Translations under genes and position numbers: made by a program | Source of the DNA: Yponomeuta sedellus | Taxonomy: Eukaryota > Arthropoda > Insecta > Lepidoptera > Yponomeutidae | Length of the DNA: 64,000 nt | Direction: 5' to 3' | NCBI GenBank assembly: GCA_934045075.1 | Contig: OW203738.1 | Coordinates: 8,974,868 to 9,038,867, forward strand | Notes under the pieces: generated by a model | The model's input: the letters and a program-made list of their open reading frames with translations, nothing else | Told to the model about the DNA's origin: nothing | The model's database searches: none | Part shown: positions 1 to 11,059 of the stretch, piece by piece | How positions within the stretch are numbered: position 1 is the first letter of the stretch | Layout of the letters: each line of letters opens with the position of its first letter

Positions 1-256
1 ATCCGGCCTCACGAAGCGGAGCGGAGTGCTACGTGTTTCTAGCATTCCGCTCATACCTGGAGGATAATGGGCAATGGAGGGGTCCACCAGGACTGACGCT
101 GGCGGAGTTGTGGAAGATTGCGAGGGCGTTCACGCGACTCCGTCGTACGGCGTGAGAAGGAACACCATGGGGTTTTAGCCGGTAAGAGTCCGGCATAACC
201 CTGTCGCCATCCCCAGCGACAGGGTATCCATGAGGATTTCCCCATGAAAAAAAAAA
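1..256 (+). mobile_element. 3' end of an R1-like non-LTR retrotransposon
   Basis: An open frame enters from the left edge and runs from base 3 to a TGA at 153-155, giving the last 50 residues of a longer protein (contains YVFLAFRSYLEDNGQW). It is followed by a 3' UTR with a perfect 10-bp hairpin (198-207 with 216-225) and a run of ten A at 247-256. A short C-terminal frame, a hairpin UTR and a poly(A) tail fit lepidopteran R1-clade elements. The clade is an inference from layout and style. The element is cut by the window edge. Confidence 0.5.
198..225 (+). other. perfect 10-bp hairpin in the retrotransposon 3' UTR
   Basis: ACCCTGTCGC at 198-207 pairs fully with GCGACAGGGT at 216-225 around an 8-nt loop, 21 bases before the poly(A) tail. 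Structured 3' UTRs are used by some non-LTR reverse transcriptases to recognise their own RNA; that role is inferred here. Confidence 0.7.
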
Positions 257-582
257 GGGATGTTGTTGAAGCCTCTCGCACGTGACGGATCCACAACTTC
301 GAATGACAATAGCTCGCTGCTTGATACCTCATTGACAGACAAAGACCCGTCGAGGCAGAAACCCTTCGAGGTGCTGATCTTTCGAGGTAATGACCCACCG
401 ACAAAACGTACCATCGAGGTATCAAGCATCGAGCTATCGACATTCGTAGTTGAGTACGAGACCCCCGGAGGGATGTCAGGGTGTTCGTCGCGGCAAGAGC
501 CGGCTGCTTTTTCAGTTTTCACCATCTTGCGTAAAAGAGCAGCGGACGTGCTACGTAGAGTCCACGCCAGCGGCAACAGCAT
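257..582 (-). pseudogene. possible ORF1 (gag) N-terminus of an opposed retrotransposon
   Basis: On the minus strand an open frame starts at 582 and reads left until it meets the poly(A) tract of the neighbouring element, after about 108 residues. It is rich in Ser, Asp and Glu, including MVKTEKAAGSCRDEH from an internal Met. An acidic, Ser-rich start resembles the N-terminus of R1-clade ORF1 proteins. No zinc knuckle is visible and the other strand is also open here, so this is a weak call. Confidence 0.2.
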
Positions 583-744
583 CTTGCTTGTGATTGCGAA
601 GCATTTTGACCAGGTTTATTATACACTGTTGCAACTTACATATTATTAACGTAAATATTACCTACCATACAGGTTAGTTTTCTTTTTATTTTTTTTTGTG
701 TTTTTGCTTGGATCCCAGTGTTTGAAATATTTTTTATGTAGCTT

Positions 745-1015
745 ACAAACGTCCCACTGCAGGGCGCAGGCCTTCTCTCAGAGAGAGCGAGATGGGCTTA
801 AATACCACGCGTGCCCACCGCGAGTTCGCAATAATGTCAAGCGCTGAGGTATTTGACACTCAGGTTCCCTCACGATATTTTCCTTCACCGTTAGCGAGTG
901 GTATGGCTATTATAACTTAACAAATATACATAAATTAGAAAACAAAGTCATTGGTACATACCCTGAATCGATCCTGGGTCTCTCGCTTCAGAGTCCATTG
1001 TTCTACGCGAACATC
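745..1015 (-). mobile_element. tRNA-derived SINE, group D
   Basis: Read on the minus strand, a tRNA-like head with a decayed B box (around 965-1010) is followed by an AT-rich body and the block CTCTCTGAGAGAAGGCC. The same order recurs at 13930-14270, 21150-21636 and 38136-38395. tRNA-related head and shared body define the group; no TSD was found for this copy. Confidence 0.6.
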
Positions 1016-1059
1016 GAAATAGTATTTCTTAATGATTCGCGATACTCATACATAGTTAT

Positions 1060-1180
1060 ATTCTACCCGAGACCACGGCAACTGTAACGCTGCCGAAACG
1101 TCGGGAAATAAGGTAATTACGTTTTACCTAATAAATAATCGCGATTTAACTCGTTTAATAACATCGAAATAAATAAACAA
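1060..1180 (+). repeat. diverged relative of the hairpin-element core
   Basis: Contains GAGACCACGGCA...TGCCGAAACGT with a small internal hairpin (CGGCA/TGCCG). The core of the elements at 41952-42144 and 59207-59387 has the same arrangement. The long arms seen there are not recognisable here. Confidence 0.4.
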
Positions 1181-1182
1181 TA

Positions 1183-1580
1183 TATATAAAAGGGTTTGCC
1201 ACTTGCCACGGAACGGTTTCATAGCTATTGCTGGACAGGTAGATTCTCTCAGGCTGGATAGAGGACAGTGACGTAACGTTCAGACTACACACTATATTTC
1301 AATTGGCACTTCAAACGAATGGTGCACCTGACGAAAGGGGATTTGCGCAAAGCCGCATCACTAACGAAGCAGTGTTTGTTTGCACTCGGAACGGGCAACA
1401 AAGCCACCCAGCGTGGACGCTACAGCAACAAAGCTATTTCACGTTACCCTTTATTTAGATTTTAACACGGCACATGGCGTGCTTTACCGTACAAGAAATG
1501 AAATAGGTTGTATTCAAAATAGCACAGAAACTGCGGCTTAATGAACGTTTCAAGTTAAACTAGGTCTCTATTTCAAAATC
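1183..1580. other. unassigned AT-rich stretch
   Basis: No frame longer than about 60 codons, no terminal repeat and no match to other parts of the window were seen. Confidence 0.4.
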
Positions 1581-1584
1581 TTGA

Positions 1585-1868
1585 TCGTTTTGGAGAAAAA
1601 ATGGTGAAAAAAAACTCCAAACTTAGTCTTTTCAAAGTCCGTAATTAACTGAATTTACATAATTATTTTTAAAATATAGGACTCATGCATTATCCTGGCT
1701 TTAATTCCAGACAACATTGTCATCTAAATAACCTTTATGTCATAGTAGCCTACATTTTCTTAGAGGTTTTAGAAAAAACTTTAAAACCCCTAAGAAAATG
1801 TAGGTTTACAAGTATAGGTAATATTCACGGCGAACGTAAGTTGGTCGCAGTGAAAAAGACGGGACTGG
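1585..1868 (+). repeat. tandem duplicated unit J, copy 1
   Basis: A 284-bp unit starting with TCGTTTTGGAGAAAAAATGG is repeated directly at 1869. Inside it CTTAGAGGTTTTAGAA and TTTAAAACCCCTAAG (around 1760-1795) form a hairpin. A third, inverted copy lies near 57337-57480. Confidence 0.65.
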
Positions 1869-2372
1869 TCGTTTTGGAGAAAAAATGGACCAAAGAACAC
1901 CAAACTTAGTCTTTTATTCTTAATTAAGCATGTTTTATTCAATGTATCTGAAATATTTTGATTTATTTGTACATTTACTTCCTTCTCCAATATATTGCTC
2001 CAGTCCATCCAAAGGTTGTCTGGAAGAGATCACTTTTAGTGATAAGGCCGCCGTCTGTACTCTTAGGTTAAGAAATACCTGTGTAATTTCCTTTTTTATG
2101 TACAATAAAGTGTTCTCTATCTATCTATCTATTTTTTCAAAGTCCTTAATTAACAGTATACATATAATTATTATAAAACATAGGACTCATGCATTATCCT
2201 GGCTTTAATTCCAGACAACATTGTCATCTAAATAAACCTTTATGTTATAGTAACTTACATTTTCTTAGAGGTTTTAGAAGAAACTTTAAAACCCCTAAGA
2301 TAAAGTAGGTTAAAAACTATAGGTAATATTCGCCGTGAACGTAAGTTGGTCGCAGTGAAAAAGTCGGGACTT
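1869..2372 (+). repeat. tandem unit J, copy 2, split by a retrotransposon
   Basis: The second unit begins at 1869, stops near 1926 and resumes at about 2131, ending near 2372. The intervening bases are a CR1-like 3' end. The unit resumes with the same AAAGTCCTTAATTAA-type block found at the equivalent place in copy 1. Confidence 0.65.
1927..2130 (+). mobile_element. CR1-like retrotransposon 3' end
   Basis: Carries the tail block GGTTGTCTGGAAGAGATC, then GATAAGGCCGCC, GTACAATAAAG and a (CTAT)n tail. The same block recurs at 51228-51415, 58895-59046 and 61828-62026. 5' truncation and a microsatellite-like tail are typical of CR1-type elements. It lies inside tandem unit J. Confidence 0.6.
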
Positions 2373-2374
2373 TT

Positions 2375-3035
2375 GATTCTGACAAGTACCTAGTATGTCG
2401 GAGGAAGTTCGGAGCTTCCTACTCCCCGAACGACGAGCTGGCATAAACATTAAAACTTCCGAGTTAACGACTTTAAAACTATGCAAAATTAACTAAGTAT
2501 AATGAGTCGGAGGCGAAGTTAATCCAGCTGTATAGGTAAACATGGGGTCTCCAAGAGGTTCCTTTGCGTACGTCATGCATAAATTAATATCACTCCGCCG
2601 GTATGAGGGATACTCTCGGGCTCTTTACTGGAGTATCATGATAATCCCCCAACTAAGGCTCGTTGGGTATACAACACCCACGGTGTTATATTTTTGCCAC
2701 GGATTCATTACACTGGGATATGAACAGCTCTTTTTTAGTGTATAGTACCGTGTACAAATGTAGCCTAGAACGTCGTAAATACCTGACCACAGCATGGTTG
2801 ATAAAATTCGTATTTTTTAAATAAAAAAAAATTTTTAGGCCCGTTTATTACGCCGCAAAGTTTATTACGATACTCAAAGGAATCAAATTCATGAAATGGT
2901 AAGAAATATAGTGTACATAAATACAAAAAAAAAAGACTAAAATAAAAAAAAATATATTATTACTAGTTAATACACAAGCAGCTTTTAGCAATGCGTGTAT
3001 ATCACTTCCATGCGCTTGTTAAATGTTTACGTAAT
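2375..3035. other. unassigned AT-rich stretch
   Basis: Poly(A)/poly(T) runs and short open frames only; no repeat family or motif recognised. Confidence 0.4.
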
Positions 3036-3160
3036 TAGTCTTTGAAGTTCGGAAGAAGCTGCAAGGCTCGATTCCTAAACTATTTATAGTATGTAAGTCT
3101 ACCTACGAATTTGTACGGAACCCTCGGTGCGCAAGTCCGACCCGCACTTGGCCGATGTTT
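3036..3160 (+). repeat. repeat family F, 3' end fragment
   Basis: Ends with GGAACCCTCGGTGCGCAAG, then CGCACTTGGCCG and a T-run. The same ending is seen at 14990-15087 and 41700-41768, and inverted at 26112-26170. A longer copy at 41354-41768 shows how much is missing here. Confidence 0.55.
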
Positions 3161-3489
3161 TTTTTAATGTTAAGTTATTTATTTATTTTAGAATTATTTA
3201 CGAACTAAAACTTGCGTAAGCACTCTACACAATTAATAGCATCTCTACTCACCATGATTAAGCGCTGCGAATCAGAGCGAAACATGGCTTGACGCTTTCG
3301 ACAAAAATCAAGTAAGAGAATCCGGAATTAAGCTAATAGTAACTCAGCCAATTTGTCGTTTTAATTATCAATATATTTACCAAAGAACATTATTTTAATC
3401 TATATATACATATATAACTACTAATATCAACAATTATTTCCTAAATATCACTATTAACCTAAATAAATATTACCATTGTACGAAGGGCT

Positions 3490-3600
3490 TCCAAATACAC
3501 ACACACACACACACATACGCGCGCGCACCCAACCCACCCTCGCACACGCACACACACACATACACACACATTATTGCATACAACATAATAATAATAATAT
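3490..3600 (+). repeat. CA/CG-rich microsatellite tract
   Basis: Interrupted (CA)n with GCGCGCGC and a following (ATA)n. It sits just upstream of a LINE 3' end, as does the CA tract at 30555-30655, so it may be part of that element's 3' region. Confidence 0.7.
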
Positions 3601-3639
3601 AACTAATCATTTCATTCATTTTTAACCACTAGGTCTTTT

Positions 3640-3872
3640 TGAAATGTCCTAGCTCTAGCAAGTTTCTCTGTTTTTGCTTTGTATAAAATTTATAACTCTT
3701 TGTTTTACTTTTTTGTATGGTACATTGTTTAGCACTAATTTGCACCTGATTGTTACACTTAGTTAAGGGATGACACTTGCTCTTGACGCACAGGTTATCC
3801 TAGTTCGAGAGCAAGGGCTTCATAAATAACTGTGGCAAATTGAATTTCTCAATAAAGATATTTCTATTTCTA
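3640..3872 (+). mobile_element. LINE 3' end with conserved stem-loop
   Basis: A 3' UTR-like stretch with TTTAGCACTA, then a stem CTTGCTCTTGA / TCGAGAGCAAG around a loop containing CACAGG...CCTAGT (about 3778-3813), AATAAAG and a (TTTCTA)n tail. The same organisation occurs at 30660-30955. The stem-loop also appears in SINE tails in this window. Clade not assigned. Confidence 0.55.
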
Positions 3873-4020
3873 TTAATAAATCGTTAAAAAATAATAGAAA
3901 ATAATTTTCCAGATCGGTCTAGGGGTCTTCGAATAATCGAGGAACATACATAAAAACATTTAAAAATAAAAAAATATACTCTCATACCAAATACGTAATT
4001 TATTAAGTGTATCCCCTATA

Positions 4021-4205
4021 TCTTCTATAATATAAAAATGAATCGCTGAATATGTTGGTAAGCGCAAATCTCGAGAGCAGCTGAACCGATTTCGTTAATT
4101 CTTTTTCGAGAATATTCCTTGAAGTACGAGGATGGTTCTTACGGAGAGAATTTTTTTATTAAAGAATCGACTATTAGGCGGTACGAAGTTCGCTGGGTCA
4201 GCTAG
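4021..4205 (+). mobile_element. short non-autonomous Helitron
   Basis: Begins TCTTCTATAATATAAA directly after an A (4020) and ends GGGTCAGCTAG directly before a T (4206). A|TC...CTAG|T borders are the Helitron hallmark. A minus-strand copy with the same ends is at 58262-58396. It is 185 bp long with no coding capacity. Confidence 0.7.
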
Positions 4206-4239
4206 TAATAAATAACAACGAAGAATAAAAATCATCCCT

Positions 4240-4346
4240 CTTACAATCTTCCAACAACCCGGACTTGGCCCCACGGTGAAGCCTAACAAACCTGCAATGC
4301 AGGAAGAGACCCGTGCCCCGGGAGTGGGGACATACAAAGGGCTGAT
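4240..4346 (+). mobile_element. retroposon G, 5'-truncated copy
   Basis: Contains CCCGGACTTGGCCCC, GCAGGAAGAGACCCGTGCCC and GTGGGGACATACAA, the 3' block of retroposon G (best copy 35887-36264). It is diverged. Confidence 0.65.
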
Positions 4347-4631
4347 ACGTTTAAATCTATTATATTTATGGTGGTATGAGACGCATCAGATACTACCAAA
4401 CACGTATTTCTAAATGTAGTCAGAAATATTCCGATTGGCGTAAACACACTCTCGTACATATTTCTTTCATGTCAGGGTTCGGTACGTGTCCTCATTACTC
4501 GAGACATTTCACATTTTCTTACCAGATGTCGGAACTCGTGGCACGGTGGAACTGACGTATGCCGGGATTTAAAATAGGGTATTTGACGGTGTAAAAAAAG
4601 TATTAATTATATACATTTCATGTACCTTCAA

Positions 4632-4726
4632 GCCATTATGTCCCCACCGAGAAGCACGGGTCTCTTCCCTGAGGAAGGTGTAGGCTTATACTCCACCAAG
4701 GGGGCCAAGACCGGATTGGTGGATTT
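4632..4726 (-). mobile_element. retroposon G, diverged fragment
   Basis: Minus-strand version of the G 3' block (ATGTCCCCAC, CACGGGTCTCTTCC, GGGGGCCAAG). No TSD was seen. Confidence 0.55.
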
Positions 4727-4729
4727 GTA

Positions 4730-7345
4730 TCAATTATGAGCTTTGTATCAATTATGCCCGATTTGAGGCATTTTAAATGAAAAAATTATAAAAATACTTT
4801 CTGCAAAAAAAACAAGATGAAACTTGATAATTTTGTATCTGTAGCAATTTTATCGGTCGGCCAGGATCTAGGATTAGTCGAATGTATTAACGTCACAGCT
4901 AAGTAAATATAGCGATCCGAGAATCCGATAATTGACTTGACGTTAGTGTGTTTACTGACCAGTGATGACGTCACTAATTCCTGTGCAACGCCATATTATT
5001 AGCTTTTTTAGAAAAAATACACGAAAGATTTAAAAATTATCACTTTCGGAGCACTTACTAAACACCAACGAAAAATCTCAGCTGGTTTTCAGAAACCCAT
5101 CAAACAGCCTATTCTATTAAAACAAGTTTCGCGTAAATTGACGTGACGAGCAAATTAGTATACATGTGTGGCTTTGCTAATAGTCTTACGAGTCTCCAGT
5201 ATTTTGCAGTGCATAAACACGTTACTCGTTTAAATTATTTATGTTTCATTTATAGTTTGTCAGCGTTTACGTGCAAACTGTGAACGACGTGAGCGTTCAT
5301 ATTTGCACAATGGCTCAGCACAGCTGTTAAAGCAGTAGGTAGCCTACTTAACAATACCAAGGCATTCCACTTTCAGTCATTTCGGTAATGCCGTCGCACT
5401 CGGCACACACTTATCGAAATCGCGGCACATTGTCAACTCCACAATATGTGCTTCTGATTGCTTCAATGTTAACGTGACATTCATCAACAAACCAAACGAT
5501 TTTCAAGACAGCTGGTGCAAAAGTGCTCGAAGCATGACGAGGCGCGACTTGGTTTGCCACGCGTCTTACCGCGACCTAGCGGCTGAGGACAATGGCATAC
5601 CGTTAATTTTGACAGATGTGCGCGTGAAAAACGAAGACGCGCGTTACAAGCACATTACAATAATATATGTTATTGTTTGTACTGGGAGATCATACATGCT
5701 TACAGATAAGTTTTAGTGAGACATGTGACATGAATATAAATGCGTCGTCGAGGTCTCTTGTGCAGATATTTATGATCTAACGCATGTTTAACTGTGTATT
5801 TTTAGATAAGATTCATGTTAGTTTTGTACCTATAAAACATAATTGAAAGACGTAAGTCGCGACGTTTGTAAGCTGGCATTTCAATTTCATAAGATTTTTA
5901 ACTACTCACTAGATGTTTGTTTTCTGACGTCAGCGTCATCGAGCAATTTTGCAGGCAAAAAGAGAAGTTATTATGTGCCTTATTAAGACAAAGGCGGTGT
6001 CAGGTAGTGAGGCACGGACATTGAAAGCGGCTCTGAAATTAACCGTTAGCTGGCTAAACTTGAGAAACCACCTCTGACTTGTATAAAACGACAACCAAAA
6101 AATTTATCTTCAACATTTAAAAGATTAACACTGTGCTGTTCTCGATATTTGAGTAGATTTAGATCTAAAGGGTTTTTCTTGAGACAACTCTGAGCATAGT
6201 CGCAGAGCGATCTCTAACTTAGGGTTGGCGAGACTTATCTAGTTGTCATTGTGACGTCAACGAGTGGGTCAAATGTACATAACGTGCCGATAACAGACGT
6301 TTGATAACAACCAGTCTACGGTCGTAGGGCACAATAGTATTATTCTCAATACGAAGCGTCATAGGGTAGGGTAGATTGTTGGTAGGAGCCATACCCTTTC
6401 TGCTGGATAGATAAGAAGATTTTTTTCATGGCAACAGTAGACTCATATTAAACTTTTCGCAATATCGACGCAAGTGGGTTCACGCACGGGGCACTATCTA
6501 AATCGGAAGCGATTGATGCCTACAGTGCAATCTGCAATAACGTATGCAGCTATTTCACGCCAGAACGGCACGTTTGATACGTGCCTCTGCCGCGTTAGAA
6601 TAATCGGAAGAAACGCTGTCGTGCTCATAATTTAGAGTGACTTGGTGATTTGCAATACAGGAAGCCTTCAAATATTGCAACCTTCAAATATTCATGAATA
6701 TTAAGCGAAATGTGAAGGTCACTAACGAGTATAACATACTTAATGAAAAAAATTTGAAGTCTCGATTTTTTTCCTTAAAAATTAGTTGACTAAAGGTAAA
6801 ACTTCAGTTTTTTACCTACTATAAAGTGGCATAAAGTTTAACATAAACAATAAGAGTTCTAGAAAACTTACGTGGTACTTGTACCAAACTATTATAATAT
6901 CATGTGATATTTCAATTACTCACAGATATATTCATTTAAAGCAAAGATTAAACTAAAAAATTTTTTTATCATAAAAGCAGTTCTATAACTATAGACCAAT
7001 AAAGAAAAATAACATACCTAAGCCGACAGCTGTTCGTAGCTTAGCAGCATATCGTCGGAACACACAATCATCACAATAATACCACTCAAGATTATCACCA
7101 ACGGAAGCAGAACGGTAGTGGCCACAGTATGCACATAGCAGCAATAAAATATTAGTAATACACACTCGTGGGCTGCGCACGCACGGCGCAATGCACCAAA
7201 ACCAACTGGGACGATAGATGATTGCGCAGCGCGTGCGCAGGTTCGTTTGCCTCTCGGTCCATTTCCCCCACACACCTCGTCCCGTTACATTTTTTCCACC
7301 GATGTGTTTCGCACTAAGCACCGTTCGGTGTGTCCCTACCGAAAA
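4730..7345. other. long unassigned stretch
   Basis: About 2.6 kb without a recognised repeat or gene. Open frames of up to 110 codons (for example 6989-7321 minus, 5474-5716 plus) lack recognisable domains or splice context. The 7150-7270 part is richer in CpG than its surroundings. Confidence 0.4.
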
Positions 7346-7350
7346 TTAGC

Positions 7351-7387
7351 GGGCTGCAAATGTACGCTAAGAGTACATTTGCAGCCC
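7351..7387. repeat. perfect 15-bp hairpin
   Basis: GGGCTGCAAATGTAC (7351-7365) and its exact reverse complement (7373-7387) flank the 7-nt loop GCTAAGA. No TSD or longer arms are visible. Confidence 0.85.
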
Positions 7388-7389
7388 AT

Positions 7390-8100
7390 ATTCATAAAAC
7401 ATTTACGGTGTTATTTATAAAACACGATACCCTAGAACATTTCTTAAATGCCGTATAAAATAAATAGTCTGGTGTGGTAGAGACTTTACAAGGGAAAGAC
7501 TTTACAGACAGATAATTTATTCTGCGTTTAAGGAGTGTTTTAAGTGAATTGTGTTTTTGTAAATTAAAACCACATACGTTAATTTCGCCGCAAAAATAAA
7601 CGATAAAATATATACGGACAGCGGCGGACTGACAGGTTGACGCGTGGCATAGAGGCAGGTATTGATTGAAAAATAGAGCACTCCTGAAATAAGTTTCTGA
7701 CGGTCTTCAAACTAGAAATAGACAGAATTATTATTAAATCATCCATAAAGTGAACTGTGCCGTATTTGTTCGCAAAGTTGGTCTTTTGTATCGGTTTATC
7801 GAAGCATCAAAAACCAATTATGGTTGCGGCTAGAACGATGAAGTATATTGAATTATAAAATATCATACAGCGAGCGTTTGTAGAAGCTACGGGCTCTGTC
7901 AGAGTTGCCGGCTCCTAACTTGATTGTGATAAAAGTTTGATCAACCAATCAGTAAACAATATTGGGATAGTTCGTATAAATTTTATACGGGGTGTTAACT
8001 TCCTGAAGGCAAATAAATATTAGATCTCCCGGACACTTTCAGCTCAAAAATAAATTCACTGGTACTTATTATGGCGACCGCAGCGCAGGGCGCCTACCAG
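7390..8100. other. unassigned stretch
   Basis: No domain recognised. A block at 7415-7470 (ATTTATAAAACACGAT and following bases) resembles 43080-43130, so both are probably fragments of one unknown repeat. Confidence 0.35.
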
Positions 8101-8105
8101 CACAC

Positions 8106-8183
8106 TGGATGAGAATGGCCGTGCACAGAAGAAAGTGATGTGCCTTGAGGCATAGCCATGTCCAGCAGTGGACGAATACGGGC
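8106..8183 (+). pseudogene. RTE-type reverse transcriptase C-terminal remnant
   Basis: The frame reads WMRMAVHRRK, a TGA at 8136-8138, then eight altered codons and HVQQWTNTG. Lepidopteran RTE-like ORF2 proteins commonly end in a tail of the form AYVQQW. The TGA sits where the family tail has Trp. Only about 26 codons remain, so it is a dead, 5'-truncated copy. Confidence 0.6.
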
Positions 8184-8258
8184 ATTGGATTGAATCGTTT
8201 GTGGTCACGTTATTTATATTTAGTCAGTAAGCCGTTTAATACTAGTCCGATGCACCTA

Positions 8259-8390
8259 CAGTCACAAGTACTAACATGTATGCACTTCAGTACCTTGTCA
8301 AAGTCAAAATAGTCGACTTCTCATACATCAGACTAGAAGAGGTTAATGTTCTAAGGTTCTAAGGTATTTACATGTTAGTGCACGCGACTG
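8259..8390. mobile_element. Tc1/mariner-type MITE
   Basis: A 132-bp element begins CAGTCACAAGTACTAACATG and ends in the related inverted sequence CATGTTAGTGCACGCGACTG. TA dinucleotides flank both sides (8257-8258, 8391-8392). CAGT termini and a TA target duplication are Tc1/mariner hallmarks. A shorter sibling is at 42817-42921. Confidence 0.75.
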
Positions 8391-8392
8391 TA

Positions 8393-8940
8393 CATCACTC
8401 AAGACGTTGTCTCCTAACGCCTTCATAGCAAGTGCGATGTCCCATCACGATAGATGCACTAGATCGTGAATCGTTAGTGGTAGCACCGTTAACTTTCGCG
8501 TGCAACTTTTTCAATGCATTAGCAACGCGTGAAAGGCCGTTATTCACCGTCTCTGGAGACAGGTGTCGCACTTAAGAGCCACATTCTCTTCGAGATGGTG
8601 CCTCAATCTAGACCAGGCCTATTACTTTACCGTTTCTTCGCGCCTATTCGGATTTATTTGCTGCCAGGTAAGAGATTAGAGAGACTCCTTACCGCTGCAC
8701 TGTCGTTGAACCAACGAGCAATTCATTTTTGGATAACGTACCTGAAACAAATATAAAAAAATAAGATTAGTTCAAATACAAAAAGACCAATTAAACATTA
8801 TCTGAATAAAGCTTTGTAATCAATCAGTCTCATTTATATATTTATAGTAAAGTAATTCTACTATGATGGTAAAGTAATTCTACTTTACTGTCGTGGTAGA
8901 TGCGGTAACTAGATATTACATTAGATAAGTTTCCCGCGTC
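8393..8940. other. unassigned stretch with a short local duplication
   Basis: GTAAAGTAATTCTACT occurs at about 8848 and again at about 8870. An open frame at 8529-8756 has no recognisable domain. Confidence 0.4.
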
Positions 8941-8944
8941 AGCG

Positions 8945-8973
8945 TAAAATATGTACCGGCTGTACATATTTTA
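8945..8973. repeat. 12-bp hairpin
   Basis: TAAAATATGTAC and its reverse complement flank a 5-nt loop (CGGCT). Isolated; function unknown. Confidence 0.75.
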
Positions 8974-8974
8974 G

Positions 8975-10850
8975 TATAACATCTATCATAAAGGCATTAT
9001 TAATAAATCACTAAAGTAATGCATGATTACACGTTACTTTACTTTTTCAAACTGACCTGACCAGAACTACAACAGAATGTCCTAATGTCAAGCGTCCCGA
9101 AAAAAATAGAACAGGACATTCGAAGGAAATAAATTTACTACAGCGACAGAGAATGCTGTATTTGTATTTTCTACACAACATATTTTATGGGACCGAGCAG
9201 GCTTCGGAACTGAATATTATTTGACAAAATGGGCGTTCCACTGACAGGCACGTTTTATGTAGAGAATATGAGTTAGATCTAGCCACGGCGCGACGTTTAC
9301 CCGATGTTATGAATATACGAAATATGCTATGCTCGGCCGGGACATTAATGTATAATATCACGTATGTAAATTACAAGTTTAAGCAAATACCCGTTGACAC
9401 TGATGTGCACGTACATATTTTTCGTGTTAAAAACCAATGTTAAGTATGACACAACGCAAGGTACACAACGGCGCGGGCAAAGAGGTCAAGTTCCCAAATA
9501 GTTTCAGTAAACAGGCAAGATGCATTAACAGGGTCGCGTTGCGAAATGTCCACTAAGCGGCCGAGCTGCCAAGGCGCGGATCGAGTCGTGAATTAACAAG
9601 CCAGCCACTAACGAGTTGATGAGATGGAAGGCGTGCAGTAGTCGGTCCGAGCGCGTGGAGAGCGCAAGGTTACCACTTCACTACTCGATAGGATAGGGAC
9701 GTCACTACACACCAGCCAATTAACCGCTCCTCCGAACGAGCCCTGTAATGCCGCTGATAGGCTCATAACATAACACAAGAGTAAACGTGACATCGATTAA
9801 CTCAAATAAATTGGCCGACCCGTTACGGGCGCAATTTTTTCCCGCTGAAAATAAAGCGCACGAAAATTAATGGGCTATCGCTACGTCCGCCCCTGAAGTT
9901 ATTGGATACGCCCCGTCCGCTTTAAATCACATTTTGTTGAAGAGTTACTTTGCACTTCAATCACAAGCATGCTGAAAGTAATTAAGGGCCTATAATGCCA
10001 AATAAAAAAATGATCCGTGCCGAGCTTAAGGCTGTTCTTATGAGGAGCAGGCTGTCTCGCTTGCACATTTTTTTAAATTATTGTAATAAAATGAGTATGT
10101 ATACCTTGGATAAAAATGGTCTGAGGCTATGATGAAATTCAATCATGTTTTAATTAAATTTTTGTTTTCCTCTACCTGTTTAACAAAGAAAAGTTATTTT
10201 AATTTCGGAAGATTATTATTAATTTTGGAATCAAATTGTTTCAATCAAAAACTTAGTACCTACTGGATAAGAAAAGCAAGCCTTGAGTACACGCAATTCA
10301 ATCAAACCTCCAGACCACATTTATCAAAAATATACTGATTTTACTTCAAACACTTGACATAAAATTTTAAATTGTCCGAGCGAGACAGCATGATCCATAA
10401 TAACAGCCTTACGTTAATACAAGTCCTTAATACATACGCTCTTGATAGATGACGATTTGTCGTATCAAGAGTGAAATGAGTTTTTACTTGCGAGGGCCCG
10501 ATTAATCCCCAAGGATTCCGTCTTGTAGCGTATCTCGTTACTGAGAGAACGCTACTAGCCGTTTATCTGACCTCCGAGAGCACAGCGTCGGGATATTTGC
10601 CAATTCGATATCTACGCAGTCTCAGAGGGTAAGCCTCAGGTTCTGAGATCCTCGGTTTTATTTAAGAGATTGTTTAATTAAACACCGACTGCCTTAATCA
10701 AACAGCCGCGCCATTAGATTAATAAAGTAAAATAAGATATAGGCGCAGAGGACGCGTAATCCGCCACTGAAATTAAATGAAGACATCGAAAATGTGCCGG
10801 CTAGTAGGTAGGTACGTGAAAGGGACATTGTTATTGCGCGTCAGTAAGAA
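8975..10850. other. unassigned stretch
   Basis: AT-rich, small open frames without domains. No terminal repeats or family matches were found by eye. Confidence 0.35.
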
Positions 10851-10854
10851 TCAG

Positions 10855-11050
10855 AAGATGAATGTCGGGTCCCCTAGACCGCTGGCGTGCGGTAGTGCCG
10901 GGAGGGTCTAAGATTTAGCAGGGGCGATCAATCACACGGGAGGACGTCAGATAAGCGGCGCCGGCGAGGGAGGGCGCTCCCGCCGAGCCGTACCGACCGT
11001 ACAGCTGATCGCCTCGCCGACAATCTTTACTTACAAAGCTTTACCTACTA
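10855..11050. promoter_or_regulatory. CpG-richer patch, possible regulatory DNA
   Basis: GC-rich relative to its flanks, with GATAAGCGGCGCCGGCG and GGGAGGGCGCTCCC (a short inverted repeat). There is no gene next to it in the window, so a regulatory role is only a guess. Confidence 0.15.
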
Positions 11051-11059
11051 GCAGACGCT

